Program-made: the position numbers and the translations under genes
In this document: in pieces, positions 1-5,082 of the stretch
How the letters are laid out: each line of letters starts with the position of its first letter
Numbering within the stretch: the stretch's first letter is position 1
Origin: Ruminococcaceae bacterium UBA1447
Lineage (GTDB): Bacteria > Bacillota > Clostridia > Oscillospirales > Acutalibacteraceae
Length of the DNA: 5,082 bases
NCBI GenBank assembly: GCA_002329225.1
Contig: DCTF01000165.1
Location: forward strand, 2,801-7,882
Direction of reading: 5' to 3'
The notes under the pieces: model-generated
The model's database searches: none
What the model saw: the letters and a program-made list of their open reading frames with translations, nothing else
Told to the model about the DNA's origin: nothing

Positions 1-3000
1 GATTGTAGTCGGCGCCCATGGCAATTTGAGCCACATAGATGTAACCGTAACTCATGGCGATTTGAGCAAGGTCCTTTTTCTTAACCTTCATGCCGGATGC
101 GGCAAACTTGGCAATAGCACCCACAGGGGTGGATTTTGATGCCTGACCGCCGGTATTTGAATACAGCTCGGTGTCGAACACGAAAAGATTTATATCTTCA
201 TTCTGTGCCAACACGTGGTCAAGCCCGCCGAAGCCGATATCATAAGCCCAGCCGTCACCGCCGAAGGTCCAGACGGATTTTTTGGAAAGGTATTCACTGT
301 CGTTAAGGATTTTAGCGGCGGCGTCTTTGCAGGCGTCTTTAAGGTCGGCAGTCTTCAACACTTCAAGCAAAGCCTCCGAAGCGGCGCCGTTGAGGTCTCC
401 GTCATTGACGGTATCGAGCCAGCCTTTAGCGGCATTTGCAACCTCTTCATTGCCGCAGCCTGCCAGAACTTCAACACTTGCACCTAAACGCGCACGCAGT
501 TGTTTGTTAGCCAAAAGCATACCGTAGCCGAATTCCGCAGCATCTTCAAACAGGGAGTTTGCCCAGGCGGGGCCTCTGCCCTCTTTGTTCTTGGTGTAAG
601 GTATGCTGGGTGCCGAAGCGCCCCAGATGGAGGAGCAACCCGTGGCGTTGGCAATATACATTCTGTCGCCGAAAAGCTGGGTTATAAGTTTTGCATAAGG
701 GGTTTCTCCGCAACCGGCACAGGCACCGGAGAACTCAAAGAGAGGAGTTTTGAACTGACTGCCTTTGACGGTGGATGCGGGGAACTTGGCGGCAATCTGC
801 TCTTTTTCGGGTAAAGTCAGAGCATAGTCAAAATATTTCTGCTCTTCAAGCTGGGTAGCAATGGGCTTCATCTGCAAAGCCTTGTTGCCCTTCATACCCG
901 GGCAGACGTTTGCGCAGGAACCGCAGCCGTAGCAGTCCAGGGCGGAAACGGTCATGGCAAACTGCAAGCCGGGCAAGCCGTTGAAAGGCTTATACTTCAT
1001 GCCCTCGGGAGCGTTTTTCACTTCTTCCTCGGTAAGGCCGAAGGGGCGAATAACGGCGTGGGGGCAAACGTAGGAACAGAAGTTGCACTGGATGCAGTTT
1101 TCGGGCAGCCATTGGGGAACATCCACGGCAATACCGCGTTTTTCGAAAGCGGCGGTTCCCAAGGGGAAGGTGCCATCAGGATGTTTTGCAAATACGGAAA
1201 CGGGAATATCGTCACCCAACTGGGCGTTTACCGGGATAAGAACTTCTTCGATAAACTCTTTCATTTCCGGTTTATCGGCAGCAACTTCCGCCGCCGCAGC
1301 CTCGTCTTTTGCGTTGGCCCATTCGGCGGGAACGTCCACCTTAACCGCTCCGGTGTAGCCGCGGTCAATGGCGGCGTGGTTCATGGCTACAACATTTTCG
1401 CCCTTTCTGGAGAAGGACTTTGTAGCGGCGTCTTTCATCAGTTTAACAATTTGCTCGCCTTTAATTATTCCGGTAAGTTTAAAGAAAGCAGCCTGTAAAA
1501 TTGTATTGACACGGCCGCCCAAGCCGATTTCGGCGGCAATGCCCGTAGCGTCAATGGTGTAAAAGCCGATATTGTTTTCGGCAATATAACGTTTCATGGA
1601 AGCGGGAAGAATTTTGTCAAGTTCTTCAAGATTCCAGGAACAGTTGAGCAGGAAGGTGCCGTTTTCTTTAAGATCCTGCACCAAATAATATTTATCCACA
1701 TAGGAAGGGTTGTGGCAGGCCACAAAGTCGGCCTTATTGACATAGTAGGTCGATTTAATCGGTTTTTCACCGAAACGCAGGTGAGAGATTGTTATGCCGC
1801 CGGACTTTTTGGAGTCATAGGCAAAATAGCCCTGGGCATACATATCGGTGTTGTCGCCGATAATCTTAATGGAGTTCTGGTTTGCTCCCACCGTTCCGTC
1901 GGAACCGAGACCCCAGAACTTACAGGAGAAAGTGCCGGCAGGCGTGGTGTCGGGATTCTCTTTTCTTTCCAAAGAAAGGTTGGTTACATCGTCAGTGATG
2001 GAAATGGTAAAGCGCTTTTTGGGGCTGTCGGCATCCATATTGCGGTATACGGCAATAATGTCGCCGGAATTGGTATCCTTGGAGCCCAAGCCGTAACGTC
2101 CGCCGAAAACGGGAACCTTTTCAAACGGAGTATCTTTAAGAGCCGCAACCACGTCAAGCCAGAGCGGTTCGCCCATGGAGCCGGGTTCTTTTGTGCGGTC
2201 AAGCACGGAAATGCTCTTGACGGTGGAGGGAATGGCGCCTATCAGGTGCTTGGCGGAGAAAGGACGGTACAGACGCACCTTTACAAGGCCCGCTTTTTCT
2301 CCTCTTGCGTTGAGGTAATCGATGGTCTCTTCAATAGTATCGCAGACGGAACCCATTGCGATTATAATCTTTTCGGCATCTTCCGCACCGTAGTAGTTGA
2401 ATAGCTGATAATCCGTGCCGAGTCTGCGGTTGACTTCTTTCATATAGTCTTCGGTAATCTTGACTACGTCTTCATAAAAGAGATTGCCCGCCTCTTTAGC
2501 CTGGAAGAAAATGTCGGGATTCTGTGCGGTACCGCGGACAACGGGATGTTCCGGGTTAAGCGCACGGCGGCGGAAAGCGTTCACGGCGTCCATGTCAACC
2601 ATTTCGGCCAGCTCGTCATAGTCCCAGACCTGAATCTTCTGAATCTCGTGGGAAGTTCTGAAGCCGTCAAAGAAGTGCACAAAGGGCACACGGCTTTTGA
2701 TTGTGGAAAGGTGAGCAACGGCTCCCAAATCCATAACTTCCTGCACATTGGTGGAGGCCAGCATAGCATAGCCTGTCTGGCGGCAGGCATAAATGTCGGA
2801 ATGGTCGCCGAAAATGCTCAGCGCATGACCCGCAATGGCACGGGCCGACACATCAATAACATTGGGTAAAAATTCCCCGGCAATTTTGTACATGTTGGGA
2901 ATCATCAAAAGCAGACCCTGTGACGCCGTATAAGTGGTGGTCAGCGCACCCGCCGCCAATGAACCGTGCACGGCGCCGGCGGCTCCCGCTTCCGACTGCA

Positions 3001-3181
3001 TTTCCGCTACCCGTACGGTCTGACCGAAGATATTTTTTACCCCCGCTGCGGACATGGCATCGGTTTCTTCCGCCATGTCGGAGGAGGGGGTAATCGGGTA
3101 AATGGCTGCGACTTCCGTAAATGCGTATGAAACGTATGCCGCAGCAGTGTTGCCTTTCATCGTTTTGGACTTTCTTGCCAT
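1..3181 (-). CDS. nifJ: Pyruvate:ferredoxin (flavodoxin) oxidoreductase, C-terminus cut by window edge
   Basis: This enzyme oxidises pyruvate with CoA to acetyl-CoA and CO2 and reduces ferredoxin or flavodoxin in the cytoplasm, a central step of anaerobic fermentation. I read 1060 codons from ATG at 3181 with no stop or frameshift. Visible motifs, in order: YPITPSS (residues 29-35, with the pyruvate-contacting Thr31), catalytic Glu64 in SEAGAAGAVHG, TASQGL (85-90), Arg114, GFRTSHE (173-179), TKEPG (330-334), GLGSDGTVGAN (424-434), two 4Fe-4S motifs (C696/C699/C702/C706 and C750/C753/C756/C760), proximal-cluster cysteines C821, C824 and C849, and the thiamine diphosphate site GDG (975-977) to YSNTGGQ (Asn1009). 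Numbering of the N-terminal residues coincides with the Desulfovibrio africanus enzyme. The fourth proximal-cluster Cys should lie just outside the window. Family members are usually about 1170-1180 residues, so some 110-120 are missing only because of the edge. The start is fixed by the AAGGAGG site and the conserved N-terminus. Confidence 0.97.
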   Translation of the reverse strand, partial: MARKSKTMKGNTAAAYVSYAFTEVAAIYPITPSSDMAEETDAMSAAGVKNIFGQTVRVAEMQSEAGAAGAVHGSLAAGALTTTYTASQGLLLMIPNMYKIAGEFLPNVIDVSARAIAGHALSIFGDHSDIYACRQTGYAMLASTNVQEVMDLGAVAHLSTIKSRVPFVHFFDGFRTSHEIQKIQVWDYDELAEMVDMDAVNAFRRRALNPEHPVVRGTAQNPDIFFQAKEAGNLFYEDVVKITEDYMKEVNRRLGTDYQLFNYYGAEDAEKIIIAMGSVCDTIEETIDYLNARGEKAGLVKVRLYRPFSAKHLIGAIPSTVKSISVLDRTKEPGSMGEPLWLDVVAALKDTPFEKVPVFGGRYGLGSKDTNSGDIIAVYRNMDADSPKKRFTISITDDVTNLSLERKENPDTTPAGTFSCKFWGLGSDGTVGANQNSIKIIGDNTDMYAQGYFAYDSKKSGGITISHLRFGEKPIKSTYYVNKADFVACHNPSYVDKYYLVQDLKENGTFLLNCSWNLEELDKILPASMKRYIAENNIGFYTIDATGIAAEIGLGGRVNTILQAAFFKLTGIIKGEQIVKLMKDAATKSFSRKGENVVAMNHAAIDRGYTGAVKVDVPAEWANAKDEAAAAEVAADKPEMKEFIEEVLIPVNAQLGDDIPVSVFAKHPDGTFPLGTAAFEKRGIAVDVPQWLPENCIQCNFCSYVCPHAVIRPFGLTEEEVKNAPEGMKYKPFNGLPGLQFAMTVSALDCYGCGSCANVCPGMKGNKALQMKPIATQLEEQKYFDYALTLPEKEQIAAKFPASTVKGSQFKTPLFEFSGACAGCGETPYAKLITQLFGDRMYIANATGCSSIWGASAPSIPYTKNKEGRGPAWANSLFEDAAEFGYGMLLANKQLRARLGASVEVLAGCGNEEVANAAKGWLDTVNDGDLNGAASEALLEVLKTADLKDACKDAAAKILNDSEYLSKKSVWTFGGDGWAYDIGFGGLDHVLAQNEDINLFVFDTELYSNTGGQASKSTPVGAIAKFAASGMKVKKKDLAQIAMSYGYIYVAQIAMGADYN

Positions 3182-3192
3182 AATTTAAACAT

Positions 3193-3199
3193 CCTCCTT
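3193..3199 (-). promoter_or_regulatory. Ribosome binding site of nifJ
   Basis: AAGGAGG on the minus strand ends 11 nt before the nifJ ATG. It is a near-perfect anti-16S match typical of Firmicutes and decides the start codon. An ATG within the spacer just after the site is out of frame with nifJ and reads only a few codons into the gene's other frame. Confidence 0.85.
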
Positions 3200-3231
3200 G
3201 ATTCGCTCTTTGCGTAAATTCACCGTCCGAT

Positions 3232-3260
3232 ATGATACCACTTTAATGTTTGAATGTAAA
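3232..3260 (-). promoter_or_regulatory. Sigma-A type promoter of nifJ
   Basis: On the minus strand there is a -35 box TTTACA (3255-3260), a 17-nt spacer and a -10 box TATCAT (3232-3237). Each box differs from consensus by one base and the spacing is optimal. The transcript should begin near 3225, giving a leader of about 44 nt that contains the ribosome binding site. This supports nifJ as an independent unit rather than a distal operon gene. Confidence 0.75.
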
Positions 3261-3272
3261 CCTCATTAAGGT
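3260..3272. promoter_or_regulatory. Possible operator palindrome abutting the nifJ -35 box
   Basis: The 13-bp sequence ACCTCATTAAGGT is a near-palindrome (arms ACCT/AGGT, one mismatch inside). Its edge overlaps the outer base of the nifJ -35 box, a position where a bound regulator could activate or repress. It does not match the redox regulator Rex consensus (TTGTTAA-N4-TTAACAA). A palindrome this short can arise by chance, so the assignment is tentative. Confidence 0.25.
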
Positions 3273-3298
3273 GCAATTATTGCCGTTTCCGTAATATT

Positions 3299-3487
3299 TT
3301 ACACCCGGTTAATAATCCGTAAACAAACAGCGGAACCCGCAAGAAAACTTCCACCGCAGACCAACCGGTAAAGAAAAACAGCCCGCATTACCCGAAGGCA
3401 AGGCAGACTGCGAACGACGCTATCCATGCGGTACCGCTTTTTATTATGGTAATAGTCGGTTTTATTTATGTTTATACCAACAATCAT
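3299..3487 (-). other. Intergenic patch with a doubtful 62-codon frame
   Basis: The gap between nifJ and the next gene (3182-3578) has no convincing gene. Within it, a minus-strand ATG at 3487 follows TTGGAG with a 5-nt gap and opens a 62-codon frame ending at 3299. The predicted peptide is basic and Cys-containing, with a moderately hydrophobic second half (for example MRAVFLYRLVCGGSFLAG), and I recognise no family. The stretch 3300-3440 is clearly richer in G and C than the flanking sequence to its right and contains imperfect direct repeats (CCGTAAACAAACAGC near 3317; CCGGTAAAGAAAAACAGC near 3365). It could be a small gene, but a dispersed intergenic repeat or decayed sequence seems at least as likely. 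Confidence 0.25.
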
Positions 3488-3578
3488 ATTTACTCCAAGT
3501 ATTTTAGAGGGTAAAGATAGCCCAAACAAGCGAGAGCAGAAAATAAATGCGTTGTTTGTTAGGATAGTAAAACTTTTT

Positions 3579-4289
3579 CTACTGCCCTTTTGCTTTAAAA
3601 CCCTGCCGTATTATCACATTTATCACAAGTACAATAAACAAAAGTACGGCTATAATTGCAAGAACGGTTTTTGGCATTTGTGTTTTAGTAACATCATATA
3701 TTATTGTTTCATTTCCATTAGAATCCGTTTTAATCAGCTGTGAATAGGAAGATGCAAAAACATTTAATAAACTCATGTTGTTCTTTATAGTGTAACGGTT
3801 TCCATCAAATGTTTTTTCTTTTGAAAATACGTAATGGTTCCAGTACGAATTGTTTTCTGTCGTATCTTCAATTATTCTCAATTCTATATTGGTACCATTC
3901 GAATCAAACAAAGCAGCCACATCACTTCTAACAAAATAAATTATTATATTTGTGCCGTCCCACTGAACACCGAAACTTTGATTACAATTAAAAACATAAC
4001 CATATAGATATTCCCCGCTTGAGTCATAAACAGAAATATACTTATTATCTAAGGATGCAGAACCTATGGCAATTAAGCCATTGTTGCTTACATCAAAACA
4101 TACAATTGCATTTTTTTGCGGTTCATCGCTCATCCGTGACAATTTAATATTTGATAGAAATACCTGTTGTTCTTCTGCACTCATCTTATTTGTCGAAAAT
4201 CCCGTATTCATTGCAAAAGCATTTATAAATCCATTACAAACAGTCAAAGAAACGACAAACAAAATCAATGCTATTTTTTTAAGTTTCAT
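3579..4289 (-). CDS. Exported, C-terminally membrane-anchored protein with beta-propeller-like repeats
   Basis: This is a 236-residue hypothetical protein with no assigned function. Residues 1-26 form a signal peptide (MKLKK, a hydrophobic core, then AFA before a likely cleavage site). Residues 208-227 are one strong membrane helix followed by a short basic tail (RQGFKAKGQ), so the body should face outside the membrane with the C-terminus inside. The external part carries turn motifs resembling beta-propeller blades: FDVSNNG (65-71), YDSSG (88-92), FDSNG (128-132) and TDSNG (188-192), plus SFGVQWDG (105-112). The length allows only about two to three blades, so it may be an incomplete propeller or act as an oligomer. 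I chose ATG at 4289 over an in-frame GTG at 4298 because it directly begins the signal peptide; the only ribosome-binding hint is a weak GAG eight bases upstream. It lies 60 bp after the lipoprotein-like gene, possibly in the same transcript. No good terminator follows it. Confidence 0.85.
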   Translation of the reverse strand: MKLKKIALILFVVSLTVCNGFINAFAMNTGFSTNKMSAEEQQVFLSNIKLSRMSDEPQKNAIVCFDVSNNGLIAIGSASLDNKYISVYDSSGEYLYGYVFNCNQSFGVQWDGTNIIIYFVRSDVAALFDSNGTNIELRIIEDTTENNSYWNHYVFSKEKTFDGNRYTIKNNMSLLNVFASSYSQLIKTDSNGNETIIYDVTKTQMPKTVLAIIAVLLFIVLVINVIIRQGFKAKGQ

Positions 4290-4349
4290 ATTTATCACTC
4301 AATAACTTTAACCTATTACTTTTGTACATTGCGGAACAAAATACAGTAA

Positions 4350-4463
4350 TTAGCGATGAGTATTTGACGGCAACGGAGCGGAAGTGTTTGATTCACAGCC
4401 GCAAAGCAAGCAAATAATCGACAATATGCAGATAGTAAAACAATAGCAAAATCGATATTTCAT
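4350..4463 (-). CDS. 37-residue Cys-rich lipoprotein-like peptide
   Basis: This short gene reads from ATG at 4463 to TAA at 4350. The product starts MKYR, has a hydrophobic core (about residues 5-20) and then LLCGC followed by ESNTSAP, the layout of a lipoprotein signal with Cys23 as the lipidated residue. Cys at position -2 of the lipobox is unusual but not disqualifying. The mature part would be only 15 residues, rich in Ser, Thr, Pro and Asn. Six Cys residues in 37 is notable. A good ribosome binding site, GGAGTGA (4470-4476), ends a few bases before the ATG. A possible -10 box TATAAA lies at 4499-4504 without a clear -35. The next gene, also exported, begins 60 bp downstream. It may be a genuine small lipoprotein or the surviving head of a longer truncated one. 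Confidence 0.6.
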   Translation of the reverse strand: MKYRFCYCFTICILSIICLLCGCESNTSAPLPSNTHR

Positions 4464-4469
4464 GATGAT

Positions 4470-4476
4470 TCACTCC
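4470..4476 (-). promoter_or_regulatory. Ribosome binding site of the small lipoprotein
   Basis: GGAGTGA on the minus strand, with its GGAG core nine bases before the ATG at 4463. It is the best ribosome binding site in the AT-rich right part of the window and is the main reason to treat the 37-codon frame as a gene. Confidence 0.6.
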
Positions 4477-4499
4477 ATTTTTCTCATTAAACAGACTTT

Positions 4500-4577
4500 T
4501 TATAGTGAAAATCCCTTCAAAAACGCCGAATATGCATTTTGCCATGCTTTTGCTTCAACATTTTCACTCCGTAACAT
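4500..4577 (-). pseudogene. Coding-like 25-codon fragment (WQNAYSAFLKGF)
   Basis: A minus-strand frame from ATG 4577 to TAA 4500 encodes MLRSENVEAKAW then QNAYSAFLKGFSL. The composition resembles a real amphipathic helix, and the W-x-x-A-Y-x-x-F-L pattern resembles helices I associate with secreted or lipoprotein-like Clostridia proteins (from memory, not a database match). There is no good ribosome binding site before the ATG, and a TAG stop directly precedes it in frame. It ends 36 bp before the lipoprotein-like gene. I read it as a possible remnant of a decayed gene, with chance or a short peptide gene as alternatives. Confidence 0.25.
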
Positions 4578-4614
4578 CTAAACTGCTTGCTACCTGTGTC
4601 AAAATCAGTTTAGA
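4577..4614. promoter_or_regulatory. 9-bp inverted repeat flanking a TTGACA box
   Basis: TCTAAACTG (4577-4585) and CAGTTTAGA (4606-4614) are perfect inverted copies separated by 20 bp. Between them, on the minus strand, is a consensus -35 box TTGACA (4597-4602). A weak -10 candidate, TAGATG (4575-4580), lies 16 bp downstream and overlaps one arm. The arrangement would suit an operator controlling the leftward genes (25-codon fragment, lipoprotein, membrane protein). As RNA it would be a hairpin with a 20-nt loop and no U-run, so it is a poor intrinsic terminator. Confidence 0.35.
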
Positions 4615-4672
4615 AAGCAATAATTAATCCCCAAGGTTAAAAGCAACATATTTCATTCCGGCTAATTTAGGG

Positions 4673-5020
4673 CTAAAAATTGAGGCACCCCCGTTCTTTC
4701 CACACCTCTAAAAGCATCTCTGCGCTGAAACGCATATTTGGATTAGAATTGTTTTTTGATATAGATTTTAAAACTTTTTTTGCTTGAGTAACGTTTTCAT
4801 TTAGTTTCAAACAACTTGCTGCCGCCTCAAAACATACTCTATCATCATCATGATACAGTAATTCTCCATATATTTTTTTTGCACATCCTGGTGTTTCTTT
4901 AATTCTGTCGAAAATGGCAATCAATTCATCGACACTCTTGTTGTTCTCTTTTACCTCTTTTTTTGTTTCCCCAAATAAATGTTGACACAAATTAATAATT
5001 TGTTCTTTCAATTCATCCAT
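4673..5020 (-). CDS. Small HEAT-like helical protein, DUF2019-like
   Basis: This is a 115-residue, cytoplasmic, all-helical protein with no signal peptide or membrane segment. The central stretch (about residues 38-88: IKETPG, then LLYHDDDRVCFEAAASCLKLN, then a helix ending KKVLKSISKN) has the spacing of a HEAT-like repeat and resembles DUF2019 proteins in the order short-distance helix, charged loop before RV, Ala-rich helix, then a further helix. This is recognition from memory, not a search. I chose ATG 5020 because it overlaps the TAA of the upstream gene as TAATG, indicating translational coupling; an in-frame ATG at 5038 would lie inside the upstream gene and has no ribosome binding site. 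Small HEAT-like proteins of this kind can serve as immunity or protein-binding partners; the function here is unknown. It is followed by about 95 bp without a recognisable intrinsic terminator before the inverted repeat. Confidence 0.75.
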   Translation of the reverse strand: MDELKEQIINLCQHLFGETKKEVKENNKSVDELIAIFDRIKETPGCAKKIYGELLYHDDDRVCFEAAASCLKLNENVTQAKKVLKSISKNNSNPNMRFSAEMLLEVWKERGCLNF

Positions 5021-5082
5021 TAGATTTTCACACCGCATTCATATTGTTTTTGTAAACTTTGCCCCGCAAGCCAATCTCTTAC
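5020..5082 (-). CDS. C-terminal end of an unidentified gene, cut by window edge
   Basis: Twenty codons read VRDWLAGQSL then QKQYECGVKI and end with TAA at 5020-5022. The stop overlaps the ATG of the HEAT-like gene by one base. The composition (Trp, Cys, balanced charged residues) looks like real coding sequence, and the overlap is strong positional support. Too little is present to name a family. A toxin or other effector paired with the downstream small protein is one possibility. Confidence 0.6.
   Translation of the reverse strand, partial: VRDWLAGQSLQKQYECGVKI

Noticed and set aside
215..2869. Several plus-strand open frames (up to 230 codons at 1712-2404) and short minus-strand frames in another phase
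   Set aside because: All lie across the continuous nifJ frame, which contains every expected motif; they are antisense or out-of-phase shadows of its codon bias, with no family features of their own.
3331..3341. GCGG-AAC-CCGC hairpin followed by a T-rich run on the minus strand
   Set aside because: A four-base-pair stem and an interrupted T-run, some 240 bp beyond the nearest minus-strand stop, is too weak to call a terminator.
3428..3442. GCGGTACCGC palindrome followed by TTTTT on the plus strand, terminator-like
   Set aside because: A hairpin would have only about three base pairs around a four-base loop, and no plus-strand gene ends nearby.
3468..3743. Plus-strand frame of 91 codons
   Set aside because: It overlaps the C-terminal membrane helix of the exported protein on the other strand, and its Tyr/Phe/Lys/Asn-rich product looks like translated AT-rich antisense DNA.
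3579..4298. GTG start at 4298 for the exported protein
   Set aside because: The ATG three codons later begins a standard signal peptide (MKLKK) and needs no rare start.
4066..4349. Two plus-strand frames (79 and 60 codons)
   Set aside because: They are antisense to the signal peptide and N-terminal part of the exported protein and have no ribosome binding site of note.
4673..5038. Longer version of the HEAT-like protein starting at ATG 5038
   Set aside because: This start lies within the upstream gene's coding sequence without a ribosome binding site, whereas ATG 5020 overlaps the upstream stop as TAATG.
1..5082. CRISPR array, tRNA/rRNA, insertion sequence or integrase
   Set aside because: I saw no regularly spaced repeats, cloverleaf-like sequence, transposase motif or terminal inverted repeats on either strand.

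Overview
The window looks like chromosome of a low-to-moderate-GC anaerobic Firmicute, probably a gut Clostridium-type bacterium. That guess rests on the single-chain pyruvate:ferredoxin oxidoreductase, a textbook AAGGAGG ribosome binding site, a strong sigma-A promoter and short AT-rich accessory genes. Every gene I can support lies on the minus strand, so transcription runs from the right end of the window to the left.

Left three fifths (1-3181): an uninterrupted reading frame of 1060 codons encodes the pyruvate:ferredoxin (flavodoxin) oxidoreductase NifJ/PFOR. It starts at 3181 and runs off the left edge, lacking roughly the last 110-120 residues. All cofactor motifs that should fall inside the window are present. 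A well-formed promoter (TTTACA-17-TATCAT) and a strong ribosome binding site precede it, so it is its own transcription unit. The long open frames on the plus strand here are antisense shadows.

Middle (3182-3578): an intergenic stretch of about 400 bp. It holds the nifJ promoter, a small palindrome against its -35 box, and a more GC-rich patch (about 3300-3440) containing a doubtful 62-codon frame. I see no convincing terminator.

Right (3579-5082): an AT-rich accessory region with different base composition from nifJ. In order of transcription it contains the last 20 codons of an unknown gene; a 115-residue HEAT-like, DUF2019-like protein whose start overlaps that gene's stop (TAATG); a 9-bp inverted repeat around a TTGACA box; a 25-codon coding-like fragment; a 37-residue Cys-rich lipoprotein-like peptide; and a 236-residue exported, C-terminally membrane-anchored protein with beta-propeller-like turns. 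The lipoprotein and membrane protein are 60 bp apart and may form a small cell-surface operon. The overlapping pair at the right edge has the layout of a toxin-immunity or other coupled pair, but the partner is mostly outside the window.

I see no tRNA, rRNA, CRISPR array, transposase or attachment site.
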